In this document: positions 41,124-49,705 of the stretch, in pieces
Layout: each line of letters opens with the position of its first letter
Numbering within the stretch: the first letter of the stretch is position 1
Source of the DNA: Deltaproteobacteria bacterium
GTDB taxonomy: Bacteria > Desulfobacterota > Dissulfuribacteria > Dissulfuribacterales > QOAL01
Direction of reading: 5' to 3'
Assembly (NCBI GenBank): GCA_026986785.1
Contig: JALSNW010000051.1
Span: 186,001 to 250,000, forward strand
DNA length: 64,000 nt
Position numbers and translations under genes: made by a program
Notes under the pieces: model-generated
What the model saw: the letters and a program-made list of their open reading frames with translations, nothing else
Told to the model about the DNA's origin: nothing
Databases searched by the model: none

Positions 41124-42910
41124 ACATCCTAGGGCTCAATGCATATCATGGTGATTCTTCTGCCTGCTTGGTTAAGGATGGTAAGTTAGTGGCAGCCGTT
41201 GAAGAGGAGCGTTTCCTGCGTGTGAAACACTGGGCAGGAATGCCAGTAAGGTCTGTGCAATACTGTCTTGAAGAAGGTGGCATCAGCATTTTCGATGTGG
41301 ATTATATCGGTATCAATCGTGATCCCAAGGCAAATTTTATGAAAAAGGCACTATTTGCTTTTTCCAAGAGGCCTTCTCTAAAATTGGTTACTGACCGATT
41401 GAGAAATGCCTCCAGGGTAAAAGATGTAAAATCACTTCTTGCAGGCGCCTTGGGGCTTAGTACTGGTGAAATTAAGGCAAAAGTTATCAATGTAGAGCAT
41501 CACTTGGCCCATCTGGCCAGTTCGTTTTTTGTCTCTCCTTTCGACCGTTCTGCCCTAGTTTCAGTGGATGGTTTTGGTGATTTTGTGGGTTCTATGTCTG
41601 CTGAAGGCTACAAGGGGGAAATAGATGTGCTCGAAAGGATATTTTTCCCCCATTCACTTGGGCTTTTTTATCTGGCATTTACTCAATACTTGGGCTTCAT
41701 GAAGTATGGAGACGAGTACAAGGTCATGGGTATGGCCGCATATGGTAAACCTATATACCTTAAGGAAATGCGTCAGGTCATCCAATCCGATGGAAGTGGC
41801 AGATTTGTCTTGAATCTCGATTATTTTGTCCATCATTCTGAAGGCATCACCATGACCTGGGAGGATGGAGAACCGAAAATGGGCAGGGTTTTTTCTGAGA
41901 ATATGGAAGTGTTATTTGGACGTGCTCGAATGTCTCATGAGGAATTAAATCAGCGCCATATGGATATTGCTGCCTCGCTCCAGGCTCGTTATGAAGAGGT
42001 CTTTTTTGAGATCCTAAATGCCGTTTATGAAAGGACCAAGAGCGACTGCCTTTCTCTGGCAGGCGGCTGTGCCATGAACAGTCTTGCAAATGGGAAGATA
42101 TTTGCCAATACACCGTTTAAGGAGGTCTATATCCAGCCTGCTGCAGGGGATGCAGGTGGAGCTATTGGGGCTGCCTTTTATGTATGGCATCACTGCCTTG
42201 AAAGATCCAGAGGTTTTGTGTTGAAATCGCCTTTCTGGGGACCACAGTTTAGTGATGAAGACTATAGTAGTGTCCTGGGACTTGTTGAAGACCACGAGGA
42301 AAAAAGTGATACTGTTTATCAGAAGCGTCTTGGTGATAGTGATGAAGAATTTTTGATCCAACGGGTGGCAGATGAAGGGATATTGTGTAAAAAGGTAGCC
42401 AAGGCTATATCAGACGGGCTTGTGGTTGGATGGTTTCAGGGGCGCATGGAGTGGGGGCCAAGGGCCCTTGGAAATAGGAGTATTGTCTGTGATCCCAGGC
42501 GGCCTGACATGAAGGATATCTTGAATCTTAAGATAAAGCGTCGAGAATCATTCAGGCCTTTTGCGCCTTCTATTCTCGAAGAGGAAACGGGTAATTTTTT
42601 TGAGATAGATTATCCCGATCCATTTATGCTCAAGGTCTATAGGATAAGGGCAGAAAAACGCAAACTCATCCCTGCGGTCACTCACGTGGATGGCACTGGG
42701 CGTCTTCAAACCGTCAGTAGGGATATCAATCCCAGGTATTGGCGTCTTATAGAAGAATTTCGCAAGATTTCGGGTGTACCTGTGGTGCTAAATACCTCTT
42801 TTAATGAAAATGAACCTATTGTTTGCCGACCAGAAGAGGCCCTACACTGTTTTATCAGGACCAAGATGGATATCTTGGTACTGGGCGACTGGATGGTGTC
42901 AAGACAATAG
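41120..42910 (+). CDS. NodU/CmcH-type carbamoyltransferase
   Basis: The 596-residue protein carries the ASKHA-like N-terminal domain with G-L-N-A-Y-H-G-D-S-S-A-C, E-E-E-R-F, E-H-H-L-A-H and S-V-D-G-F-G-D, and a C-terminal YrdC-like domain with Q-G-R-M-E-W-G-P-R-A-L-G-N-R-S-I, F-R-P-F-A-P and V-V-L-N-T-S-F-N. Such enzymes make carbamoyl-AMP from carbamoyl phosphate and ATP and pass the carbamoyl group to a hydroxyl, for example on Nod factors, antibiotics or O-antigens. Here the most likely substrate is a sugar in the cluster's glycan. It overlaps the GT4 gene by four bases. Confidence 0.92.
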   Translation: MNILGLNAYHGDSSACLVKDGKLVAAVEEERFLRVKHWAGMPVRSVQYCLEEGGISIFDVDYIGINRDPKANFMKKALFAFSKRPSLKLVTDRLRNASRVKDVKSLLAGALGLSTGEIKAKVINVEHHLAHLASSFFVSPFDRSALVSVDGFGDFVGSMSAEGYKGEIDVLERIFFPHSLGLFYLAFTQYLGFMKYGDEYKVMGMAAYGKPIYLKEMRQVIQSDGSGRFVLNLDYFVHHSEGITMTWEDGEPKMGRVFSENMEVLFGRARMSHEELNQRHMDIAASLQARYEEVFFEILNAVYERTKSDCLSLAGGCAMNSLANGKIFANTPFKEVYIQPAAGDAGGAIGAAFYVWHHCLERSRGFVLKSPFWGPQFSDEDYSSVLGLVEDHEEKSDTVYQKRLGDSDEEFLIQRVADEGILCKKVAKAISDGLVVGWFQGRMEWGPRALGNRSIVCDPRRPDMKDILNLKIKRRESFRPFAPSILEEETGNFFEIDYPDPFMLKVYRIRAEKRKLIPAVTHVDGTGRLQTVSRDINPRYWRLIEEFRKISGVPVVLNTSFNENEPIVCRPEEALHCFIRTKMDILVLGDWMVSRQ

Positions 42911-42926
42911 AAATACATACTCGTTC

Positions 42927-43694
42927 ATGAAAGTTTCAATAATCACTGTATGCCTAAATTCTGTCTCCACGATAGAGGACAGCATCAATTCAGTAATGTC
43001 CCAAACCTATCCAGATATAGAATATATCGTTGTAGATGGGGCCTCTTCCGATGGCACACTTGATGTGATCCACCGCTATAGACATCATATCCATCACTTT
43101 GTTACAGAACCGGATCGGGGCATTTACGATGCAATGAATAAGGGGATAGGGTTGGCCTCAGGGGATGTTATAGGGATCCTCAATTCAGACGATGTCTATG
43201 AGGATGAGTTTGTCATACAAAAGGTAGTGGAAAAATTTATAGAAAGCAGATCCGATATAGTGCTTGGAGATGTCGTATGGGTAGACAGGGATGATCTTCG
43301 CAAAATAAGACGTTATTACTCCAGTAAATATTTTCAGCCTTGGAAGTTGAGAATCGGATGGATGCCGCCACATCCTGCGACATTCATCAAGTCGGCCACT
43401 TATAAACACGCAGGCCTCTATTCCTTGGATTACAGGATAGCTGCTGATTATGAGATGTTTGTTAGAATGTTTCTCGTTCATGGTTTTTCTTTTGCAAGGA
43501 TCCCTGCCATCTTGGTAAGAATGAGGATGGGAGGTATCAGTACAAGCGGATTCAAATCTTTTTGGATATTGAACAGCGAAGTAGTCAAGGCTTGTCGGCA
43601 AAATAAGGTGTATACAAATATTCTTTTGATCTTGACCAAGTTCCCTTTCAAGATATTTCAATTACTTAAAAAGCCGAAGAAATTAGATCATTGA
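42927..43694 (+). CDS. GT2-family glycosyltransferase
   Basis: The 255-residue GT-A enzyme begins V-S-I-I-T-V-C-L-N-S and has Q-T-Y-P-D-I-E-Y-I-V-V-D-G-A-S-S-D-G-T, D-R-G-I-Y-D-A-M-N-K-G and the D-x-D-like L-N-S-D-D block. P-H-P-A-T-F-I appears near the acceptor side. These are the signatures of WcaA/RfbC-like GT2 transferases. The ATG at 42927 is chosen; a longer reading from 42804 lies inside the preceding gene and adds unrelated residues. The stop overlaps the TTG start of the next gene. Confidence 0.91.
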   Translation: MKVSIITVCLNSVSTIEDSINSVMSQTYPDIEYIVVDGASSDGTLDVIHRYRHHIHHFVTEPDRGIYDAMNKGIGLASGDVIGILNSDDVYEDEFVIQKVVEKFIESRSDIVLGDVVWVDRDDLRKIRRYYSSKYFQPWKLRIGWMPPHPATFIKSATYKHAGLYSLDYRIAADYEMFVRMFLVHGFSFARIPAILVRMRMGGISTSGFKSFWILNSEVVKACRQNKVYTNILLILTKFPFKIFQLLKKPKKLDH

Positions 43695-44695
43695 AACAAA
43701 ACACGACCAGGAAGAAAAGAGAAGGGTACCGGGATAGAGTCCTGGTAACAGGAGCCAGTGGCTTTATTGGTACCAATCTATTGAATGCATTGGCCAGGGA
43801 AAAAATAGCTCTTCGTGCCTTGTCCCGCACATATCTTACAGATTCTTTAGAAGGCCTTGTGGATTGCATGGTCATAGGTGATATGGCTACTGCGGACTGC
43901 AGGCGAGCTCTTGAAGGCGTTGGCGCCGTAGTACATCTTGCTGCAAGGGTTCATGTGATGAATGATAAGAGCCAGTCACCTCTGGAAGAGTATCGGATGG
44001 TGAATGTGGCAGGTACGTTGAATTTGGCAAGGCAGGCTGCAGAATGTGGTGTGCGGAGGTTTATTTTCCTGAGCACGGTAAAGGTAAATGGGGAAGAGAC
44101 CAGGAAGGGCAAACCATTTACTGAGACAGATCTCCCCAATCCTTCTGATCCATATGCAATATCCAAATTGGAAGCAGAAAAAGGTCTGCTGGCACTTTCC
44201 AAGCAAACGGGCATGGAGGTGGTCATAATCCGTCCCCCCCTTGTTTATGGTCCAGGAGTCAAAGCCAATTTCTTTAGGATGATCGAGTGGATTTATAAAG
44301 GGCGCCCTTTACCTCTTGGCTCTGTCCACAACAGGCGTAGCCTTGTGGCCATTGATAACCTCATAGACCTGATAATTTGTTGTATAGAGCACCCAGCAGC
44401 AAAAAATCAGGTCTTTTTTGTGTCTGATGGCGAGGATCTTTCCACTACCGATTTATTGAGGCGCCTTGCCAATGCATTGGGCACGTCTGCAATGCTTTTA
44501 CCAATACCACAGCACCTTCTAAAAATGGGATTCAAGATGGCAGGGAGGAATGACCTTGCCAAGAGACTTTTGGGTTCCCTTCAGGTTGATATCAGCAAGG
44601 TGAAAAGACTTCTGGGCTGGCAGCCAGTGATCAGCAAGGATGAAGGTTTTAGGCAGATTGCAGAATGGTTTCTGGGTTTAGAGGACCATAGGTAA
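43691..44695 (+). CDS. NAD-dependent epimerase/dehydratase paired with the initiating transferase
   Basis: The 334-residue SDR has T-G-A-S-G-F-I-G-T-N, V-H-L-A-A-R-V-H-V-M, L-S-T-V-K-V-N-G-E and Y-A-I-S-K (YxxxK), then R-P-P-L-V-Y-G-P. This subtype is nearly always placed directly before a WecA/WbpL-type transferase, as in the FucNAc/QuiNAc systems, and probably reduces or epimerises the 4-keto sugar that becomes the first residue on the lipid. It starts at a TTG (TTGA overlap with the GT2 gene) and its stop shares a base with the next ATG. Confidence 0.86.
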   Translation: MKQNTTRKKREGYRDRVLVTGASGFIGTNLLNALAREKIALRALSRTYLTDSLEGLVDCMVIGDMATADCRRALEGVGAVVHLAARVHVMNDKSQSPLEEYRMVNVAGTLNLARQAAECGVRRFIFLSTVKVNGEETRKGKPFTETDLPNPSDPYAISKLEAEKGLLALSKQTGMEVVIIRPPLVYGPGVKANFFRMIEWIYKGRPLPLGSVHNRRSLVAIDNLIDLIICCIEHPAAKNQVFFVSDGEDLSTTDLLRRLANALGTSAMLLPIPQHLLKMGFKMAGRNDLAKRLLGSLQVDISKVKRLLGWQPVISKDEGFRQIAEWFLGLEDHR

Positions 44696-45750
44696 TGGCC
44701 TTTTTTACTGTCCCCTTACTTGAAAATCTGCCTTTTCTCTTATTGGAATTTTTTTTGGGGGCTGTGGGGGCTTGGCTGATAAGTCGCCTGGGCTTTCGAA
44801 TGGGATTTGTCGATATGCCCACTCACCGGAGTTCCCACTGTATCCCAACCCCCAAGGGCGGTGGTGTAGGAATCTTGCTCGCTTTTATTGCTGGATGTTG
44901 CTTTTACCATGTCTCTGTCTATTTTTTTTTATCAGCAACTATTGTTTCTGTCATGAGTCTCATGGGAGATAGGATGAACATATCTCCTATTGTTAGGCTT
45001 GTCATACAGTTTGGGGCAGCCTTTCTACTGCTTTTGAATCCGCCACATATGACATCTTCTTCTCTATCCTTGTTCAGATTCGATTCAGCTCCCTTTGTTT
45101 TTATTGTCTTATATCTTTGGGGGGCCTCGGTTTTTATTGTTGGTACAGCCAACTTTTTCAATTTTATGGATGGTATAAATGGTATTGCTGCCATTACCGG
45201 GATCGTCGGATTCGGACTGTTGACATGTTATGGGCTGACTTGTCACAAGGCACAAGGACTTGCGATGATATGCCTTGGATTGGCCTTGGCCTGTGCTGGC
45301 TTCCTGCCTTTTAATCTACCAAAGGCAAGGGTGTTCATGGGAGACGTGGGCAGCATCCTTCTCGGTTTTGTATTTGGAGCAGTCGTTATTGTGTATTCTT
45401 CCAATCTAACTGAATCTTTTTTGCTGGCCTGCTTTCTCTTTCCATTCTATGCAGATGAACTCATCACAATGGCTGAACGCATAAAGGACGGTCAAAATCT
45501 GACAGCTCCCCATAGAAGGCATCTATACCAGGTGCTGGCAAATGAGGCAGGCATTGCCCACTGGAAGATATCGTGTGCATATGGACTATTGCAATTATCT
45601 CTATCCTTGCTGTTCTGGAAAATTTCAAGTAAAGGCCTTGGGTGGTTGATCGTAGCTGTTGTCGTCGCCTTTTTCCTTTTCCTCTCGGTCAATAACGTTG
45701 TCAAGGCAAGATTTTTAAAAAGCAACAACTATGCGCGCGCGGCAAGGTAG
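44695..45750 (+). CDS. undecaprenyl-phosphate sugar-1-phosphate transferase (WbpL/WecA/MraY family)
   Basis: The 351-residue protein has about ten or eleven membrane helices and the polyprenyl-phosphate transferase motifs: D-M-P-T-H-R-S-S-H and P-T-P-K-G-G-G near the N-terminus, N-F-F-N-F-M-D-G-I-N-G-I with the metal-binding aspartate, F-M-G-D-V-G-S-I-L-L-G, and the HxxH-like A-P-H-R-R-H-L-Y-Q. It starts glycan assembly by moving a HexNAc-1-phosphate onto undecaprenyl phosphate. It shares its first base with the stop of the SDR gene, and it is the last gene of the plus-strand cluster. Confidence 0.93.
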   Translation: MAFFTVPLLENLPFLLLEFFLGAVGAWLISRLGFRMGFVDMPTHRSSHCIPTPKGGGVGILLAFIAGCCFYHVSVYFFLSATIVSVMSLMGDRMNISPIVRLVIQFGAAFLLLLNPPHMTSSSLSLFRFDSAPFVFIVLYLWGASVFIVGTANFFNFMDGINGIAAITGIVGFGLLTCYGLTCHKAQGLAMICLGLALACAGFLPFNLPKARVFMGDVGSILLGFVFGAVVIVYSSNLTESFLLACFLFPFYADELITMAERIKDGQNLTAPHRRHLYQVLANEAGIAHWKISCAYGLLQLSLSLLFWKISSKGLGWLIVAVVVAFFLFLSVNNVVKARFLKSNNYARAAR

Positions 45751-45949
45751 ATTCGTAATCGGATTTAGTCCTTCTCTTCTGCACAATTGTGTCAAATCTA
45801 TATGTGTTTGTCCCAGATTATGTATTTCATCATCTACTTGTAATGAGTTGGATTCACTATGAGCTAACAATACAATGGGATAAGATGTACTAACTCATCA
45901 TCCAGGTGCTTGAGGTGTACGATTGTGGGTTTATATGGCAATTCAGGCA

Positions 45950-46582
45950 TCAAAATACCGATTCCTCAACCTTTCGTAGGCATTCCTGAAATATCTTGTA
46001 TCTGGCCTTTTTTTCATCCATCAGGGCAGGGAGCATTTCATGGAGATTGCTGAGATCCATGGGATTTAGCGTTATATCTACCCCCTTTGAGAATGCCTCC
46101 AGGAAATTGTATTTGTTGCCTCCCAAGTAGATATATAATACTACGATCGCCCTTCTTATCTCTGGGGAGAGATTGTTGAAATAATCGAGTACATCCAATA
46201 GGTTTTTTTCTGGATCAGGGCCTTTTTGGTAGATCAATACCACATCAAATATATTGTATCGGAAGTAATGGCGGGCCTCATTTTCATTGTTCATTATCCG
46301 TACCTCGAAAGCCATCTTGTTAAGATTCTTTTCCATCTCGAGGCGGGCCTGGACATCTTCACAATAGATGAGGGCTGTCTTGGTACCTGGTTCAAAATAT
46401 TCAATTGGTTTAGAGGGTTTGAACTGGTTGTCCTGGACAGGTTCGTCTCTTTTGTGTGCGGTAGGATCGATCTCGATCTTTTGCAGGCAACCAGCACATT
46501 TTATATAGACCTTCTCTTTTGGGGGTAGCTTGGATTCGTCTATCTTGTAGCGTTTATTACAGTTTTTGCAGACAATTTCCAT
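45950..46582 (-). CDS. zinc-ribbon protein with degenerate receiver domain
   Basis: The 210-residue cytoplasmic protein begins with an MJ0042-type zinc ribbon (C-K-N-C, then K-C-A-G-C). Residues about 70-190 fold like a response-regulator receiver (T-A-L-I-Y-C-E-D, F-D-V-V-L-I-Y, I-T-L-N-P-M-D) but the phospho-acceptor aspartate is replaced in I-Y-Q-K and the K-P of the last motif is N-P. It therefore probably cannot be phosphorylated. It follows the pilU-like gene by 17 bases in the pilT operon, so it may regulate pilus motor output or another surface process. Confidence 0.8.
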   Translation of the reverse strand: MEIVCKNCNKRYKIDESKLPPKEKVYIKCAGCLQKIEIDPTAHKRDEPVQDNQFKPSKPIEYFEPGTKTALIYCEDVQARLEMEKNLNKMAFEVRIMNNENEARHYFRYNIFDVVLIYQKGPDPEKNLLDVLDYFNNLSPEIRRAIVVLYIYLGGNKYNFLEAFSKGVDITLNPMDLSNLHEMLPALMDEKKARYKIFQECLRKVEESVF

Positions 46583-46599
46583 GATGTTCCTCTGCTGGA

Positions 46600-47769
46600 T
46601 TAGTATTGACGGGCAAAGTATTCATCTTCGATTTCCAGGTTTTCTATGTCGGTAGTGGCCTCACCACGGCTGGCCTTTATCCTGTCAATACCCTGACGGA
46701 GCTTTGCCCTGTTGCTTGCATAGGCCAGGGCTGTTTCTTCATCGATAAGGCCTTTGGCAAATATCTCGACAATATGCTGATCGAAGGTCTTCATGTCGTA
46801 AGCATGGCCGTTTTCAATGATCTCGTAAAAGGTCTTCCCTTCCCTTTCCCCGTTGATAATGCTGTCCTTTACCCTTACATTGTTCTGCATGATCTCAAAC
46901 ACGGCAATTCTTCCACCCTCTTTTTTAGGCAGGAGCCTCTGGCCCACCACCCATCTAAGGGAATCTGCAAGGCGGAAACGGACCTGTCGTTCCTCTTCTG
47001 TTGAGAACATCCCAAGTATCCTATTTATGGTATGGCCTGCACTTACTGTATGCACCGTACTGAAGACAAGGTGACCAGTCTCTGCAGCGTTCAGGGCGAT
47101 CTCAACAGTTTCCCTATCCCTGATTTCACCAACGAGTATGACATGTGGGGCCTGGCGCAGTGCAGCCCTCAGGCCATTTGCAAAGGTGTCAAAATCCTGT
47201 CCGAGTTCCCGTTGATTGAAAGTGGCCTTCTGTGGGATATGAACGTATTCCACAGGGTCTTCCAGGGTGATTACGTGTAGTTGTTCATTTCTGTTGATTT
47301 GATCCAAGATGGCCGCCAAGGACGTGGTTTTACCCGTACCAGTTGCACCAGTGAATAGTATCACCCCATTTTTTTCACGGGCCATCTGTTTGAAACATTC
47401 GGGCAGGTCCAGTTCGTCTATGGTTGGTACCCTGCTCTCGAGTTTTCTCATGACGATACTGTATGTCCCTTTCTGGGAAAAGACGTTCACGCGGAATCTT
47501 GGACCACTGTCCAGTTTATATGAGAAGTCACAAGAGCCGTGGAGGAAGAGGTCTGCAAGGAGTCTTCTATTGTCATCAATAAGGCTCAGGGCCAACTGTT
47601 CCGTCTGGTAAGGCACCAATTTTTCAGTGGCAAGTGCAGGAGGGGCGATATGGAGTTTCCCATCTGCAGCCACCTGACAAGGTCTGCCCACGGTAAAGTT
47701 GAGATCCGAGATTCTGGGGTGAGCAGCGAGCATTTCCTCGAGTATCTGATTTAATTCAGCCCTTCTCAT
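46600..47769 (-). CDS. pilU: PilU-like pilus retraction ATPase
   Basis: The 389-residue protein is a PilT/PilU-type hexameric ATPase of the GspE superfamily. It has Walker A G-A-T-G-T-G-K-T-T-S, the Asp-box L-E-D-P-V-E-Y, Walker B V-I-L-V-G-E-I-R-D, and H-T-V-S-A-G-H-T. The C-terminal A-I-R-N-L-I-R-E motif typical of PilT is replaced by a V-R-V-K-D-S-I-I-N segment and there is an acidic tail, closer to PilU or to a second PilT copy. It probably helps type IV pilus retraction. It starts two bases after the pilT stop. Confidence 0.87.
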   Translation of the reverse strand: MRRAELNQILEEMLAAHPRISDLNFTVGRPCQVAADGKLHIAPPALATEKLVPYQTEQLALSLIDDNRRLLADLFLHGSCDFSYKLDSGPRFRVNVFSQKGTYSIVMRKLESRVPTIDELDLPECFKQMAREKNGVILFTGATGTGKTTSLAAILDQINRNEQLHVITLEDPVEYVHIPQKATFNQRELGQDFDTFANGLRAALRQAPHVILVGEIRDRETVEIALNAAETGHLVFSTVHTVSAGHTINRILGMFSTEEERQVRFRLADSLRWVVGQRLLPKKEGGRIAVFEIMQNNVRVKDSIINGEREGKTFYEIIENGHAYDMKTFDQHIVEIFAKGLIDEETALAYASNRAKLRQGIDRIKASRGEATTDIENLEIEDEYFARQY

Positions 47770-47771
47770 GG

Positions 47772-48857
47772 TTAACCTACCTCTGTGAAATCTGCTGGAG
47801 CGCTCCTGGCGTAGGGTTTGAATTTTGCCTTGTCAACACACTTGGCATAGGCTTCATCAGGGTCGATCCAACCACGTTGCAGTAGATCCATGATGGCGTC
47901 ATCCAGGGTCTGCATGCCATATTTCTTCCCAGTCTGCATTGAGGAGGGAATCTGATAGGTCTTGCCTTCCCTGATGAGATTCCTGACAGCAGGGGTGGCT
48001 ATTAGGATCTCAAAGGCCACACATCTACCAGGGATGTCCACTCTTTTGAACATTGTCTGGGATATTACGGCTCTGAGGGCATCTGCTAGAGTGGCCCTTA
48101 CTTGGGGTTGCTGGTGGGTTGGAAATATCTCGATGACCCTGTCAACGGTCTTGGCAGCACTTATGGTGTGAAGTGTGCCCATGACCAGGTGACCAGTCAT
48201 GGCTGCCTCGATAGCAAGGGCGATGGTTTCGAGATCCCTCATTTCGCCAACGAGTATGATATCTGGATCCTCACGTAGGGCACCTCTCAATGCAGCGCTG
48301 AAGGACTTGGTATGGGTGCCGACTTCCCTGTGGTTTACCAGGCAGCCCTGATGTTCATGTACGAATTCTATCGGGTCTTCGACAGTTATGATGTGGTCTT
48401 TTCTGTTCCTGTTGGCATGGTCCAGAATGGCCGCAAGGGTTGTTGACTTACCACTACCCGTAGGGCCGGTAACCAGGACTAGTCCCCTGGGGAGCATGGC
48501 CAGCTTGGTCATAACGTCGGGCAGCCCAAGCTGTTCGGCCGTGAGTATCTTGCTCGGGATCTCCCTGAATACTGCACCCACACCATTTTTCTGCATGAAG
48601 AAATTGGCTCTGTATCTGGCAAGGCCAGGTATTTCATAGCCAAAATCCACATCACCTGTCTCTTCAAAGTGTTTGATCTTGTCCTCGGGGGCAATTTCGT
48701 AAAGCATGGATTTGAGTTCATCGTTGTCCAGGCTTTTGAACTTGACTCGTTGCATGTCTCCACGTATGCGTATGACCGGGGGAGAACCGGCCACCATATG
48801 AAGGTCAGAGCCTCCCTGGTCGTGAAGCAATTTGAAGAATGCATCGATCTTGGCCAT
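47772..48857 (-). CDS. pilT: type IV pilus retraction ATPase PilT
   Basis: The 361-residue protein drives pilus retraction for twitching, uptake or attachment. It has the N-terminal S-D-L-H-x-x-x-G-S-P-P block, Walker A G-P-T-G-S-G-K-S-T-T, V-E-D-P-I-E-F, Walker B I-I-L-V-G-E-M-R-D, H-T-I-S-A-A-K-T and the characteristic C-terminal A-V-R-N-L-I-R-E-G-K with Q-I-P-S-S-M-Q-T-G. It is the first gene of a three-gene minus-strand operon. AGGAGG lies 11 bases before its ATG. No pilin genes are in the window. Confidence 0.94.
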   Translation of the reverse strand: MAKIDAFFKLLHDQGGSDLHMVAGSPPVIRIRGDMQRVKFKSLDNDELKSMLYEIAPEDKIKHFEETGDVDFGYEIPGLARYRANFFMQKNGVGAVFREIPSKILTAEQLGLPDVMTKLAMLPRGLVLVTGPTGSGKSTTLAAILDHANRNRKDHIITVEDPIEFVHEHQGCLVNHREVGTHTKSFSAALRGALREDPDIILVGEMRDLETIALAIEAAMTGHLVMGTLHTISAAKTVDRVIEIFPTHQQPQVRATLADALRAVISQTMFKRVDIPGRCVAFEILIATPAVRNLIREGKTYQIPSSMQTGKKYGMQTLDDAIMDLLQRGWIDPDEAYAKCVDKAKFKPYARSAPADFTEVG

Positions 48858-49025
48858 ATTCTAAAGACCTCCTAAAAAAAATGGCTTCCATCTTGCTTGT
48901 TGTGGAAAATGTGTATAGATCCTGGCACGATCGAAACAAGTAAATGAATGTTTAATGTGTTCATTAGGATCATTAGTCCTTATCGGCATGGACGAAAAAA
49001 ATAATGAAACAAGGGCCTAAACCCA

Positions 49026-49703
49026 ATGATTTCCATTGATCATCCAATAATAGAACTCAAAGGCGTGGGTAAGAAATACCATCCGGATATCCTGGCACTG
49101 GAAAAAATCGATCTCCAGATCTCAAAAGGGGAGTTCGTTTTTTTGACAGGTCCCAGTGGTTCGGGCAAGAGTACACTTCTCAGGATGCTCTATTGTGCCG
49201 AATCCCCCACCTCTGGGACAATCACTGTGGATGGCATGGACCTGTCTAGTCTATACAGGTCCCAGATCCCTCAACTTCGTCGAAAAGTCGGGGTGATATT
49301 CCAGGATTTCAAGCTCCTCTACAATAAGACTGTATTTGAGAATGTCGCCCTTTCCTTGGAAGTCATGGGGCTTAAAAAAAGTCAGCTGGAAAAGAGGGTT
49401 AAGCAGGTGATAGAAGGCGTAGGGCTGGGGGACAAGATATTTCGAAAGGCAGTTCAACTCTCTGGTGGAGAACAGCAAAGGGTGGCTATTGCCAGGGCAG
49501 TGGTAAATAGGCCCCCTATTATCTTGGCAGATGAACCAACAGGCAACCTTGACAGGCAGAGAACGAAAGAAGTTGTTACCTTGATGAATGAACTCAATGC
49601 CAGGGGGGCTACCATAATATTTGCTACCCATGACGAAACCCTTTTTCAGGATAGCCATAGAAGGCTACTCATGTTGGAAAAGGGTAGATTGAAAAGGTCC
49701 TGA
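49026..49703 (+). CDS. ftsE: cell-division ABC transporter ATPase FtsE
   Basis: The 225-residue ATPase has Walker [10 protein letters not shown]-loop F-Q-D-F-K-L-L, signature [14 protein letters not shown], Walker [13 protein letters not shown] and switch histidine F-A-T-H-D. With FtsX it works as a mechanical switch that activates peptidoglycan hydrolases at the septum rather than as a transporter. It precedes ftsX by two bases. The intergenic region of 168 bases to pilT is divergent and holds the promoters. Confidence 0.95.
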   Translation: MISIDHPIIELKGVGKKYHPDILALEKIDLQISKGEFVFLTGPSGSGKSTLLRMLYCAESPTSGTITVDGMDLSSLYRSQIPQLRRKVGVIFQDFKLLYNKTVFENVALSLEVMGLKKSQLEKRVKQVIEGVGLGDKIFRKAVQLSGGEQQRVAIARAVVNRPPIILADEPTGNLDRQRTKEVVTLMNELNARGATIIFATHDETLFQDSHRRLLMLEKGRLKRS

Positions 49704-49705
49704 AT

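Noticed and set aside
42804-42926. Longer reading of the GT2 glycosyltransferase beginning in the carbamoyltransferase gene
   Set aside because: The extra residues are out of family and lie in another frame of a well-supported gene; the ATG at 42927 gives the canonical V-S-I-I-T start.
45751-45949. A small gene or terminator in the gap after the glycan cluster
   Set aside because: Only short dyads (CACAATTGTG and a distant ATGAGTT/AACTCAT pair) and no G+C-rich hairpin with a T-run or plausible frame with a ribosome-binding site were seen.
48858-49025. Sigma-54 promoter before ftsE (TGGCACGATCG...)
   Set aside because: The -24 part looks good but the -12 GC is missing at the right spacing.
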